Positions 1-8,580 of a stretch of DNA of 64,000 nucleotides are shown here, piece after piece. The position numbers and the translations under genes were made by a program. Each line of letters starts with the position of its first letter. Within the stretch, counting starts at the first letter, position 1. Source of the DNA: Halorhabdus salina. Lineage in GTDB: Archaea > Halobacteriota > Halobacteria > Halobacteriales > Haloarculaceae. The notes beneath the pieces were generated by a model, which saw nothing but the letters and a program-made list of their open reading frames with translations, made no database searches and was not told the origin of the DNA. The stretch covers positions 124,001-188,000 of the forward strand of contig NZ_JACDNP010000003.1 in NCBI RefSeq assembly GCF_013839425.1, in the 5' to 3' direction.

Positions 1-419
1 CCGCCGATTTTCTCGGCTGCGCTGGCCTCGACGACATCCAGGGCGGGTTCGCCCTGTCGTTCGATGACGCGCTCGACGGGATCGTCGCCTTTGACGCGAA
101 AACACTCATAATGGAACTGCGACCGGACGGCGTCGATGACCGTCCGATCGCCGGTGACGTAGACTTCCTCCGGGCGCTTGCGGTGGACCTCGTCGGCGAC
201 CTGGCCGGCGAAGTTGCGCAACTCGACGCCGCTCAACTCGCCGTCTTCCGGCGTCGTCGTGACGACACGCGCCCCCAGGATCTCCTCGCCGCTGAGGGTC
301 GTCACGCGCGCTCGGTCCCGGTCGAGATCGAGGACGACCACGTCGGCGTTGGCTGTTCGACAGACCAGGCAGTAATCGCCCGGCCGATCGAGATCAGCGG
401 CACACTCTCGGCACTGCAT
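1..419 (-). CDS. Zinc-ribbon DUF2103-like protein, C-terminus cut by window edge
   Basis: Reading leftward from the ATG at 419, an open frame of 139 codons runs off the window edge. The N-terminus has two CxxC pairs (Cys3/6 and Cys17/20), a compact zinc ribbon, followed by an acidic alpha/beta segment. The pattern matches my memory of haloarchaeal proteins annotated DUF2103 (predicted metal-binding). The function is unknown, and so is whether the protein is complete beyond the edge. The next gene (MFS) is on the same strand upstream, with its stop 58 bases from this start, so the two may be co-transcribed. The family call is from memory. Confidence 0.7.
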   Translation of the reverse strand, partial: MQCRECAADLDRPGDYCLVCRTANADVVVLDLDRDRARVTTLSGEEILGARVVTTTPEDGELSGVELRNFAGQVADEVHRKRPEEVYVTGDRTVIDAVRSQFHYECFRVKGDDPVERVIERQGEPALDVVEASAAEKIG

Positions 420-476
420 TACTGTACTGTGGGGGCTCGTGCCGAATAAGCGGGGCGATCTATGGGCCCGAACTGC

Positions 477-1808
477 TCAGCGGTAGGCCGCGAACTCTTC
501 CCCAAAGATGAGGAAGTAGCCGGTCCCGACCGTGCCGATGACGGCGGCTAGCGTGAACGCGATCTCGGGGCTGAGGAACTCCCAGAGGTACCCACCGATC
601 GCGGCACTGGGAATGACAACCGCGTTCCGCAGCAGGTAGTACGTCCCAGTCACCCGGCCGCCGGCGTCTTGCTCCGCGGGGCCGACGATCATCGCCTTGT
701 GGGAGGGGAGGCCGACAAAGCGCAAGCCTGAGAACGCAAAGGCGGCGAGCATCGCGGTCGCGGTCGGGGGTGCATAGATCAACACGATCGGGAAGATCGC
801 ATAGACCGCAAAGCCGACGGCGATGACCGGTTTGAGCCCCACGTATTCGGCAACCTTCGCTGCGGGAGCCATCACCAGTAGGGCGACCAACATTTCTACG
901 CCGAGTAATACGCCGAAAAAGGCCGCCGGCGAGAGCGTGAGGTCGTAGGCGAACCCACCGAGCGCCAGGGACAGGTCCAGGCCGACCTCGTGGAAACGGG
1001 TGACGACGAGCACGAAGAACACGTAGACCATGCCGTTGGCGAACCGGACCAGCGTGTCGCCGACGAGTAGCGGCCGGAGCGGACCGGGCATCGTCCGGAG
1101 ATCCGCCAGTATTTGACCGAGTCCGGAGAAGGAGCCGCCGATAGTGTCCTCGCTTGCGTCGTACAGCCAGTGCTGGACGAGCGTGCCGAGTGCGCCGAAG
1201 ACGACAGCGACCGCGAGGACGTACTGGAAACTCACCGTGAACGACGGGTGGAGGCCGATCAGGACAGTCGCGAGCACCGGGCCGACCAGAAATGCCACCC
1301 GTCGGAACGTCTCGGTCGCTGCGAAGCCGGCTGCCAGCCGCGAAGGCTCGGTCGCCTGCTTGACCACGGCGAAGGTCGCTCCGAGGCCGAAGGATTTCCA
1401 GGCCTGGGCCAGGATCAGGCCGACGAAGATCCACACCCACGGTTCGACGGTCAGGCCGGCGGCCGTGAACGCGTCGAGCTGTCCGGCGACCAGCCAGACA
1501 GCAAAGCCGAGCGTCGAGAGCAAGCCAAACAGCGTCAGGGCGTATCGCGAGCCGATTCGGTCCGAGATCGCGCCGCCAGGGTACGGGAACACCGCCGAGA
1601 TGATGTTCCCGAACGTACCAAAGAGGCCGACGATGAATCCCGACGCGCCGAGTGCGCGCATGTACTCGGGGAGGAAGCGACTGGTCATCTGGAATCCGAG
1701 ACTGAAGGTGAACATCGCCAGGGACAACACGAGGACGTCCCGCCGGAGTGCGAAGAACGATCGGAAGGCATCGATGGGTCCGGCTGCTTCAGCCTGCTCG
1801 TCGGGCAT
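477..1808 (-). CDS. Major facilitator superfamily transporter
   Basis: A 443-residue protein with about 12 hydrophobic segments in two halves, the usual MFS length and layout. After a short acidic N-terminus comes TM1 (around residues 20-40) and then an R-x-L-P-E-Y segment. The loop between TM2 and TM3 carries G-G-A-I-S-D-R-I-G-S-R, a good match to the MFS signature G-x-x-x-D-R-x-G-R. It should act as a secondary carrier in the cytoplasmic membrane; the substrate cannot be read. I chose the ATG at 1808 because the 35 codons upstream encode polar, non-conserved-looking sequence. It lies upstream of the zinc-ribbon gene on the same strand. Confidence 0.85.
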   Translation of the reverse strand: MPDEQAEAAGPIDAFRSFFALRRDVLVLSLAMFTFSLGFQMTSRFLPEYMRALGASGFIVGLFGTFGNIISAVFPYPGGAISDRIGSRYALTLFGLLSTLGFAVWLVAGQLDAFTAAGLTVEPWVWIFVGLILAQAWKSFGLGATFAVVKQATEPSRLAAGFAATETFRRVAFLVGPVLATVLIGLHPSFTVSFQYVLAVAVVFGALGTLVQHWLYDASEDTIGGSFSGLGQILADLRTMPGPLRPLLVGDTLVRFANGMVYVFFVLVVTRFHEVGLDLSLALGGFAYDLTLSPAAFFGVLLGVEMLVALLVMAPAAKVAEYVGLKPVIAVGFAVYAIFPIVLIYAPPTATAMLAAFAFSGLRFVGLPSHKAMIVGPAEQDAGGRVTGTYYLLRNAVVIPSAAIGGYLWEFLSPEIAFTLAAVIGTVGTGYFLIFGEEFAAYR

Positions 1809-1938
1809 GTGTCGACCTTCAGCGCTAATCGTCAAAATACTTCTCTTGGGACCAGTCGTGGTCGAGCAATTTTGATTCAGCAATCGAGACGGTCGTCCGA
1901 GCCGAAGATTCATTCGCTCGCCGAAAGATCACTCCTGC

Positions 1939-2145
1939 ATGGTGCATCCCTCGCGAGCGGTCTCGGTTGCGTATCTCAGTGTTGGCTTCCACATGACGGC
2001 GTGGGGGATCGTCACTGTCGGCGAATCGACTCTCCGCGGCGGGATGGTCCTCGTCGGCGGAGTCGTCTTGCTTGTGAGCGGTCTCTACGGGCTGGTGAAC
2101 GACGAGTCCACTCCGATCGTCACCGAATACGGACTACACGCGTAG
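1939..2145 (+). CDS. Small two-helix membrane protein, hypothetical
   Basis: A 68-residue protein with two hydrophobic stretches (about residues 8-28 and 33-52), each rich in Gly and Val, and a short polar tail. Codon use has G/C at third positions like neighbouring genes, which supports a real gene. It starts 130 bases from the divergent MFS start. Small two-helix proteins of this type are common in haloarchaea and no function can be assigned. It could be mis-started, since an internal ATG lies at codon 19. Confidence 0.55.
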   Translation: MVHPSRAVSVAYLSVGFHMTAWGIVTVGESTLRGGMVLVGGVVLLVSGLYGLVNDESTPIVTEYGLHA

Positions 2146-2230
2146 GCACTACTGGCCGGCGTGGCGGTATTTGCTCTGGGTATCGTGCTGCAATTGCTCG
2201 TAGTCTGAACGGAAATGAATCGACGATGGA

Positions 2231-2674
2231 TCACGGCGTAGCCGCACCGACGTTTCCGTTCGATCCTGCAAAGGGGATGTCGATTTCGAGTTCGTCGTAG
2301 GCCAGTGTCGGCGTCTTCGCCTTTCCCGCTCCGCCGCTATCGATCTCGATAATGCCGATATCGTCGAGTTCAGACCGGTTTTGATGGCCCTGTTTGTCGT
2401 CCCGTTGCACCATCTCGGCGGTCGCCCGGATACTCTCGGGTCCGTGCTCGGTGATCGTCTCACGCAGTTTCAGGTTCCTTGGACTGCGTAGCCGGCTGGG
2501 TTCTGCGTAGGACCTGCTGTTCAGGATTGGTTGGCTGTTGTCAAGATTGACATCCTTCTCAGTATCTGCATCAGCCCGGTTGATCTCAACGTCGATGACC
2601 GCAGTCATCACGCCAAACAGGTCGGCCACGGTAGAAAATGGTGCCCTATTCGTTTCGACGGAGCCCTCACTCAC
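2231..2674 (-). CDS. HTH regulator of the HVO_A0114 type, N-terminal half aberrant
   Basis: The C-terminal 75 residues read like the winged-helix domain of haloarchaeal HVO_A0114-type DNA-binding proteins. A helix holds E-H-G-P-E-S-I-R-A-T-A, a recognition region follows, then an I-I-E-I strand and a Y-D-E-L-E-I-D-I-P-F ending. The first 65 residues do not look like the usual N-terminus of this family and are low in structure, so an internal rearrangement or decay is possible. ATG codons at 2674 and 2608 are both usable. It starts 8 bases beyond the stop of the modular lipoprotein gene on the same strand, so it may be co-transcribed with it. Confidence 0.5.
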   Translation of the reverse strand: MSEGSVETNRAPFSTVADLFGVMTAVIDVEINRADADTEKDVNLDNSQPILNSRSYAEPSRLRSPRNLKLRETITEHGPESIRATAEMVQRDDKQGHQNRSELDDIGIIEIDSGGAGKAKTPTLAYDELEIDIPFAGSNGNVGAATP

Positions 2675-2682
2675 GTCACTCG

Positions 2683-5145
2683 TTACTCTATGCCCTTCGA
2701 GAAATATGCGTTCCAGGACTCGTGTTCGACCGCGAGCCCCTCCGGCTCTCCGGACACCGACAGTGTGATCGAATCGCCCGCTTCGACCACGTCGTATTCC
2801 TCGGCCCAGACACTCGGATTGGTCTCAATCTGGCTACCATAGGTCGAGACAGCTACCTCCGCCGGATCGAGTTTCGCATCTGTCTCGGAGGTGAGCGTCA
2901 GCGACTCCTCTTCGGAGTCATATTCGACCGTGAACTCGAACGATGGGTGGACAGTCTCCGAGAAAATGTCGACCTCAGTCGATCCATTTTCCCAGACGAC
3001 TTCGACAGTCGATCCAGTATCGACATCCAGATCGATACTGTCTCCTTTGGTGATGGTATCCGAGAAGCCGTCGATTGACTCGCCATCTACCGTCACCCCG
3101 AACGCCTCAGCTGACCACTCGCCCTCACCCGCAAACCTCAGCGACGTCCCATCCATCTCGAACTCGACCATTTGACGCAGACTGATCCCGTCGATCCGTA
3201 CGGGTTCTTCGGGAACAGTCCATTCCACCCTGAGGAAGCTCATGCGATCGAACGCGATGTCGACGCTGTCGCCGTCCTCCAGCGTCTCGTACTCCTCGGT
3301 GAACTTCGTCTTTGAGTCCGACCCGTATGCCTCTATCTTGAACGCGTCCGGGTCTCCCTCATATCCTTGTTCGCTCCGGTAGACGAGCTCGAATCCGTCG
3401 GGAGCGTGGTTCAACTCGAAGGACACCGGCGGTGTAATATACGCGTTGAAGGCCGTTGCCGGACCGCCAGCTCCAGTCCACTCGACGACGACTTCATCGC
3501 CAACCTCGCCGTCGATCGGGAATTCGTCACCTGACTCGAGTGTGTCGTATTCGTCCTCCAACCCGTCCGAGAGTTCGGTGCCAGCGACGGTCACCCGGTA
3601 GTTCGCGGGATCGCGAGCTCTCCGGCCACCATACACGAGCGTTGGCTCTTCTTGTTGGTCCAGTGTGAAGTGTCCGGGTACCTGTGCACGGAAATGATAC
3701 ACCGAACTCGACAACGACTGCGTGGTGGTGCCACGCTCGACCGAATGCGTTGCCGAGAGCGATACACGGTCGTGGAGTGTGACACCGTCAATTTCGAACT
3801 TGTCGCCCGGAGAAAGCGTGTCATGATACGCCGCGAGGGATCCGGTGTCTGCCTCCTGTTCTCGATAGGTATACTCTTGAGTCGATGACGAACGGTGCTC
3901 GATCTCGATACGGTCAGTGGCTGTAATCGGTTTGGGACCGGTATACGTCAGCGTCAGCGTCCCTGACTCACGAGCGTAGTCCTCCTCGAACCTCACTCTG
4001 TCGGTGACCAGCTCCTGACTGACGACTGTTTGGTATTCGGGGTTCTCAGGGTCGGTCCACTCGAGGACGATCGACGAGAGGAGGTCAGCCTCGACAGTGA
4101 TGGCCTCTTTCGGGCCGAATTCCTCGCCGTTCCAGACGTCGGTTACTTCTTGGCCGTCGATATACAGCGCCAGCCCATCTGTCGAGACTGGCTCGTCCTG
4201 TGAGTGGAGGAGTTTGGCTGTTCCTGTTTCCGCATCATACTGAACCCGTAACCAGAGGTCAGGTGATCGTTCCCGGAGCTCACTCGATGGGGATGCTATT
4301 TCGATCGAACCGATGGCGACGCGACCGTCCTGTTTGACAGTTCCGACGCTGCCGTCACCTGATCCCGGGTCCTTGAGAAGCGTCTCGAAGTCGTCTGCGT
4401 CATATGCTGATTCGTCCGTGTACACCCCGACGATAGCGTATTGGACTGCTGTGGGATCGATCCGATCCACACCGAGAGCCACACTTTCGAGCACTTCTGT
4501 GTCGATGTCAGGGAGTCCTGAGACCGTACTCGGCGGGAAGGAGGGGAACACCTGTACGGTGGACGAGTCGGCTACCTGTGCCAGCGCCAGGCGTGTCTCC
4601 TCGGAGAACTCCAAGTCGTCATCGATTGCGTCTTTCGCCACTGAGACACCGTCAGTCCAGGCTCCGCCTTGTGAGGCCATGCCGAGAATGAAGAGCCCGT
4701 CGTCGCGATGGACCGCACTGTCCGGAATTTCTTCAGGAGCGTTCGGATCATTGGCGTCGAACGAGCCGACGAGTGTCATGATCCGGTTTCGGTCTTCACC
4801 ATAGATCGCGGTCGCGATTCGATCCACGGAGTCTTCATCGAGACCGAACTCGTCTGCGCGCTGGTTCCACATTGTCACGGAGGTACTCTCCTGTTCGGGC
4901 GACGGCGTGGCAATCGATATTCGCGAAGCCTGCGTGCTGTCCACGGATTCCGGAACAGGATCGAGAACCGCCTTGAGGGTGTCTGGGAGCGATGTATCAT
5001 CCGAGTCGGGCGTCGGCGTCGCCGTTTCGGAGGGGGACGATTCGGACGCAGTTGTCGGTTCGCCTGCGACGGCGCTACTGAGACAACTGGGTAGGGCGGC
5101 CATGGTGACACCGGCAAGAAGTTGCCGGCGGGTAGTGCGCACCAT
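2683..5145 (-). CDS. Secreted lipoprotein made of six pilin-tail-like modules
   Basis: An 820-residue exported protein. The N-terminus has a twin-arginine signal (R-R-Q-L-L plus a hydrophobic run) and an L-P-S-C lipobox-like site, then a Ser/Thr/Pro/Glu linker to about residue 60. A globular acidic domain fills residues 60-280. From there to the end I count six repeats of roughly 75-95 residues. Each has beta strands, a Tyr/Phe-rich start, a central G-D-S/E motif preceded by Glu/Asp-Tyr or Thr-Leu, and a V-x-V-E/V-W strand. The modules resemble the C-terminal beta domain of haloarchaeal type IV pilins. A TATA-like element at 5183-5192 places transcription start near 5161, which favours the ATG at 5145 over 5172. 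Function unknown; a surface role is inferred. Confidence 0.7.
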   Translation of the reverse strand: MVRTTRRQLLAGVTMAALPSCLSSAVAGEPTTASESSPSETATPTPDSDDTSLPDTLKAVLDPVPESVDSTQASRISIATPSPEQESTSVTMWNQRADEFGLDEDSVDRIATAIYGEDRNRIMTLVGSFDANDPNAPEEIPDSAVHRDDGLFILGMASQGGAWTDGVSVAKDAIDDDLEFSEETRLALAQVADSSTVQVFPSFPPSTVSGLPDIDTEVLESVALGVDRIDPTAVQYAIVGVYTDESAYDADDFETLLKDPGSGDGSVGTVKQDGRVAIGSIEIASPSSELRERSPDLWLRVQYDAETGTAKLLHSQDEPVSTDGLALYIDGQEVTDVWNGEEFGPKEAITVEADLLSSIVLEWTDPENPEYQTVVSQELVTDRVRFEEDYARESGTLTLTYTGPKPITATDRIEIEHRSSSTQEYTYREQEADTGSLAAYHDTLSPGDKFEIDGVTLHDRVSLSATHSVERGTTTQSLSSSVYHFRAQVPGHFTLDQQEEPTLVYGGRRARDPANYRVTVAGTELSDGLEDEYDTLESGDEFPIDGEVGDEVVVEWTGAGGPATAFNAYITPPVSFELNHAPDGFELVYRSEQGYEGDPDAFKIEAYGSDSKTKFTEEYETLEDGDSVDIAFDRMSFLRVEWTVPEEPVRIDGISLRQMVEFEMDGTSLRFAGEGEWSAEAFGVTVDGESIDGFSDTITKGDSIDLDVDTGSTVEVVWENGSTEVDIFSETVHPSFEFTVEYDSEEESLTLTSETDAKLDPAEVAVSTYGSQIETNPSVWAEEYDVVEAGDSITLSVSGEPEGLAVEHESWNAYFSKGIE

Positions 5146-5182
5146 GTTAGTGACGTTATGTCGTTCAGTCATTAAGATTTTC

Positions 5183-5192
5183 GAATATATTT
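5183..5192 (-). promoter_or_regulatory. TATA element of the modular lipoprotein gene
   Basis: On the minus strand the run AAATATATTC lies 38-47 bases upstream of the ATG at 5145. With the usual archaeal spacing of about 26 bases, transcription would start near 5161, giving a short leader of about 16 bases. This makes the further-upstream ATG at 5172 an unlikely start. Confidence 0.5.
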
Positions 5193-5240
5193 CATGTCGG
5201 GGTAACTGTTAGCAAAGCAATCTCGACAGGTATCACCAGG

Positions 5241-5352
5241 TCACCGCTCGGGTCGCGGCGCGGCCTCGTAGCGTCCGATCTCGTCGGTCTTCCCTACCTG
5301 ATCGTAGATCTCCCGCAACGTGTCTTCGGCCTGAAGCAGTTTGTGCTCCCGT
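5241..5352 (-). pseudogene. C-terminal fragment of an unidentified gene
   Basis: The minus strand reads in frame for about 36 codons to a TGA at 5241-5243. It gives an amphipathic Leu/Glu/Asp-rich tail (H-K-L-L-Q-A-E-D-T-L-R-E-I-Y) ending in A-A-P-R-P-E-R. The composition is that of a normal haloarchaeal coding end, but there is no start and no upstream body. It abuts the end of a transposase remnant at about 5353. I read it as the tail left behind when an insertion element landed in the gene. The parent gene was not recognised. Confidence 0.4.
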
Positions 5353-5490
5353 GAACTCTCCTATTCACTCGCCGCTGACGCGGCTCGTTCCTTGAGGGGA
5401 GGGCTTCCTGCTTCCACGACGCGCTATGCAAGAACGTAGTGGTTCTCGTCGGGAGCGCAGTCTCCACAGGCGTTGACGAGAGCTTCGATC
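5353..5490 (-). pseudogene. Remnant of an IS200/IS605-family TnpB gene (3' end)
   Basis: On the minus strand the frame ending at the TAG at 5361-5363 gives the C-terminal tail typical of haloarchaeal TnpB proteins. A V-N-A-C-G-D-C zinc-finger remnant is followed by R-V-V-E-A-G-S-P-P-L-K-E-R and A-S-A-A-S-E. A TAG interrupts the frame just before R-V-V-E, where a lysine codon is usual in relatives I remember, so one AAG to TAG change would explain it. After the stop comes GAGAGTTCAC, which resembles the right end of these elements. The rest of the gene is missing. The call rests on remembered family sequence. Confidence 0.65.
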
Positions 5491-5643
5491 TCGTTAACGC
5501 TACTCGGGCTTCGCCCTGCGTTGTCGTCCGAAAATCGGGGATTTTCGTGATTACGAGAGAGCTTCGCCCTCTCGAACGACTCCTTGAGGACTGGGGCTTA
5601 GCGCCTGCATTCAGGCAAAAGCCTCCCGGAGTGGCTGGACGAT
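5491..5643. repeat. Hairpin-rich intergenic segment downstream of truD
   Basis: No coding frame is convincing here. There are several short perfect hairpins: 5506-5516 (4-bp stem, loop TTC), 5529-5547 (7-bp stem, 5-base loop), 5554-5574 (6-bp stem) and 5603-5616 (5-bp stem, 4-base loop). The run ends exactly at the truD stop. The same style of segment occurs behind aspS and gatB. It may be transposon end structure, transcription-termination structure or a small repeat element. Confidence 0.5.
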
Positions 5644-6999
5644 CTACAGATCCGCCGGATCGGCCTTCGTGATCTCCCGGAGGACAACCGTCGCGTACGA
5701 GCCCTTCGGCAGCGCAAACGAGAGCGTCAGCGGATCGCGCTCGACGGACAGATCCGTCCGCAGGAGAATCGCCCGGCGTGTTCCTTCCGAACGAAACTCC
5801 CCGGGCAGATCGAAGTCCGCCGGCCCGATTCCCAACTCCTCGAAGACTGCGCGTTCGATCTCACCAGGTTCGCCCTCGGCAAGCTCACTTTCGGTCCCGA
5901 GCAGCGGCGCGGTCACGAACGCCCGCCCGCGCTCGCAGTGCCGACGAACCGTTCCGACGTTGTCTTCGGTGACGCGCTGGGTCCGACCGGTATCCGGCAG
6001 TTCCAGTCCGTCGGGGCCGTCGTTGTCGGCAAAACACACCGCGTCGCCGGGGACCGGTTCGTCGAAGGGGAGCCCGCGCTCGAGTCGGGCCGAGAGGATG
6101 CGGTTGAACGCGTACGATTGGGCGGCGTTGACGAACAACTGTTGGAGATTGGTCGGGACTGCCTCCAGGGCGTCCCGGAAGTCTTCTGGATTGCTGGCCC
6201 CGTTCTCGGCGAGGCGATGGCACATGGATCGCTCGTAGCCCAGGCGATTGGGCAGGCGATCGAGCGCACCCTGCCAGTCCCTGGTTTCCGCAACATACGC
6301 TCGCGCCTCGCGCGTGTCCTCGCGCTCACGGTCGTGTGGGTTGCCGACGTAGGCGAGGACGGCGTCCTTCCAGTCGCTCCGGGCGATCGCGAGTCCGACC
6401 TCGTGGGTGACCGGGCGCTCGCTGCCGAATCGCTGCTGGCCGAAAAAGTTGGGCACGCCGACGGTCGTCGCACTTCCCTCGTCGCGGTCACGGTCACTGC
6501 CGGCGAACGCGGCGAGTTCGTCGAGCACGGCATCGATGTTTTCGGGTCGATCGGGCTCGCTGATCTCGATCTCGAAGGCATTGCCCGCCAGATCGCCGAA
6601 GAGGATCGGCCGGCCACTTCGGCCGAGAACCTCGATTTCGACGTTCGAGAGGTCGATCGCATCGAGGTCGCCAGGGTCGATCTTCGTGACGGAGAACAAC
6701 TGGGTCGTCCGGGCGTGTTTGTCCTTCGTCCCAGCCCAGGAGACGCGCTCGCGGCTGATCCCCAGGGAATCCGAGAGCACGCTCGCGAAGTCGTTGGTGT
6801 CCCAGCCGGCGAGTGTCGCCCGGAAGACGACGTGTGGGTACGCGCCGGGCTCGGCGTCGATCGACTCGACGTCGAAGGCCTCGATCTCGCGGACGCCGAA
6901 GGCCGCAGGTTCCCGGCGGAGGTGCCCACCGACGCCGTCGCTATCGCTGACGTAGTAGTCCATCCCGACTGCGTCTTCGACTGGGTGTGCCTGGCGCAT
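5644..6999 (-). CDS. truD: tRNA pseudouridine(13) synthase TruD
   Basis: A 451-residue protein matching archaeal TruD, which isomerises U13 of tRNA (and U35 of some tRNAs in archaea/eukaryotes). The G-T-K-D-K-H-A motif is at residues 90-96, with catalytic Asp93. An N-F-F-G-Q-Q-R-F-G segment, typical of the family, lies before the TRUD insertion. The C-terminus ends in [14 protein letters not shown], also typical. The start M-R-Q-A-H-P agrees with haloarchaeal homologues I remember. It stands alone: insertion debris lies downstream and a psmB fragment upstream. Confidence 0.93.
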   Translation of the reverse strand: MRQAHPVEDAVGMDYYVSDSDGVGGHLRREPAAFGVREIEAFDVESIDAEPGAYPHVVFRATLAGWDTNDFASVLSDSLGISRERVSWAGTKDKHARTTQLFSVTKIDPGDLDAIDLSNVEIEVLGRSGRPILFGDLAGNAFEIEISEPDRPENIDAVLDELAAFAGSDRDRDEGSATTVGVPNFFGQQRFGSERPVTHEVGLAIARSDWKDAVLAYVGNPHDREREDTREARAYVAETRDWQGALDRLPNRLGYERSMCHRLAENGASNPEDFRDALEAVPTNLQQLFVNAAQSYAFNRILSARLERGLPFDEPVPGDAVCFADNDGPDGLELPDTGRTQRVTEDNVGTVRRHCERGRAFVTAPLLGTESELAEGEPGEIERAVFEELGIGPADFDLPGEFRSEGTRRAILLRTDLSVERDPLTLSFALPKGSYATVVLREITKADPADL

Positions 7000-7063
7000 T
7001 AGCTACCCGAAGGGTAGGAATGAGTCGGTAAGAACGTGCTGAAACGGTGTGCTCAGCGTGTCT

Positions 7064-7165
7064 TTACAGCGCCTCAGCGAGGTCGTCGAACTCCTCGAAC
7101 TCGACACCCTCGTCGGTATCTCGCCGATCATGAGACCATTGCCCGAGCTGGCATCGTGCTCGCTT
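7064..7165 (-). pseudogene. Displaced copy of the psmB 3' end
   Basis: About 100 bases match the last 103 bases of the functional psmB gene (9574-9676), on the same strand and ending at an equivalent TAA (7064-7066). The first 53 positions have only two mismatches. Beyond that there is one missing base, which breaks the frame, and several substitutions; matching fades after about 7165. The peptide S-x-H/R-D-x-x-S-G-N-G-L-M/V-I is still readable. The copy lies 2510 bases downstream of the real gene, with two lipoprotein genes between. Confidence 0.8.
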
Positions 7166-7278
7166 AGGGCACTCTTTGAGCGAGTGAGACGAGTGGGAGT
7201 ATCTCGATCAGTGGTCACGAACAAGGTGAACGCTGTCGACTTCTCAAGAGAGGGGCTCTCGCGGTATCGTTCGGACGT

Positions 7279-8580
7279 CTACACACGGTCAAGTGTCTCG
7301 ACTGTCTGCCGAGAGACAGCGGGCGCTGCCCGTGCGATAGCAGTCGCGATACGGTAATCGGGGGCGTGAATCTCGAGATACGAAACGTCGATCGGTCCCT
7401 CATGTCGGGCGAGTCGCCGGTCAGTGGCGACAACTCGCCAGACAGCATTCTTGAGGGCCGTTCGCGTCAGTTCCGGTACTGAACTCTCCGCAAGTGCGGC
7501 CTCAATCGCATCGATGGCGGTCGACCGGAGCTTCCGGACCGCCTCGGCACTCTCCAGTCGGGGCGGCTTGCCGTCATCGATGCGCCCCTCTAAGCGGTCT
7601 AGTGCTTGGAACTCTGTGAGTCGTCTGTTCGCGTTGACCACGGCACTGGCTGGTCCGTTTGCGTCTCCGATTTGGGCGATCCCATCGTCGACATCCCCGC
7701 GAAGGTCGTCAATCGCCCGCTCAAGGATGCCCCACTCTTCGGCAGTCAGCCCCGGTGGCAATTCCGCTCTTCGCGACCGGACCGCTGTGAGTAGCGTTTC
7801 GGCCGCTTCAGTGAGTGCCTCCTCGAGAGTACCGGCGTCCGCGGGCAGGGACGCAGTGAACTGCTTGCTGAGGTGGCGTGCGTCAGCAAGATGTACCCGT
7901 GCTGATTCAGCTGTTTCACCCCACTCGGCAACGTGCAGGAGATCTTGTTTCTCTCCGGGGACCTGACTATCGATCACTTGCTCCAGCATGTCTTCGATGC
8001 GTTCGTGAACGAGGGCTGCTCGGACGGGATCGCTGCCGAGGTACTCGTATCCATCGCGAAGCGACCGCGCTTCCGAGACCACTTGCCTGTACTCTCGTTG
8101 GAAGGGTTCGGCGGTGAGATCTCGGTCGGCGACACCCCAGCCAGCAGCGGCGTACCGCGCCGCAACACGGGCCTGTTGAAGTGATGTGAGCGCTGCGAGT
8201 CCTGTTGGGGCGTTGCCTGCGTCGTCGAGGCCAGTAGCGGCATTGCTCGCAGCGTCAGAAAGGTGTTCGCGGAGATAGCCATTGGGAATATCGTCCGGCC
8301 CCAGTGGCCTGGGGAGTTGCCCAAGGAGCGTCCTTACCCTGGATCGGGCACCATTACGGTGGTCGGGAGCGATGTCGACGGGCACCGATTCGGACACAAC
8401 TGGTTTCGGATCCTCGTCGGGATCGGCTAGCAGATCATCGGCGTGTATTGTCTGTTGTCCTCCATCGCCTAGCCCCCCGAGGCGAGTACAGCCGGCAAAG
8501 AGGCTCGTTCCGACGACGGCCAGCAACCCACGGCGAGTTATTCGGCCCCACTCTGTCGTGGACGAACTATTTTCTCGCAT
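7279..8580 (-). CDS. Tat-exported lipoprotein, hypothetical
   Basis: A 433-residue protein. The N-terminus holds the twin-arginine motif R-I-T-R-R-G-L-L, a hydrophobic run and the lipobox F-A-G-C, so it should be lipid-anchored on the outer face of the membrane. The rest is mostly helical with many Ala/Glu/Arg residues (L-Q-Q-A-R-V-A-A-R-Y-A-A-A-G-W-G and similar) and no enzyme motif I recognise. The ATG at 8578-8580 overlaps the TGA (8580-8582) of the upstream gene in a TGATG arrangement, so translation is probably coupled. An in-frame GTG at 8583 is a less likely start. It lies inside the island bounded by psmB and its displaced 3' copy. Confidence 0.75.
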   Translation of the reverse strand: MRENSSSTTEWGRITRRGLLAVVGTSLFAGCTRLGGLGDGGQQTIHADDLLADPDEDPKPVVSESVPVDIAPDHRNGARSRVRTLLGQLPRPLGPDDIPNGYLREHLSDAASNAATGLDDAGNAPTGLAALTSLQQARVAARYAAAGWGVADRDLTAEPFQREYRQVVSEARSLRDGYEYLGSDPVRAALVHERIEDMLEQVIDSQVPGEKQDLLHVAEWGETAESARVHLADARHLSKQFTASLPADAGTLEEALTEAAETLLTAVRSRRAELPPGLTAEEWGILERAIDDLRGDVDDGIAQIGDANGPASAVVNANRRLTEFQALDRLEGRIDDGKPPRLESAEAVRKLRSTAIDAIEAALAESSVPELTRTALKNAVWRVVATDRRLARHEGPIDVSYLEIHAPDYRIATAIARAAPAVSRQTVETLDRV

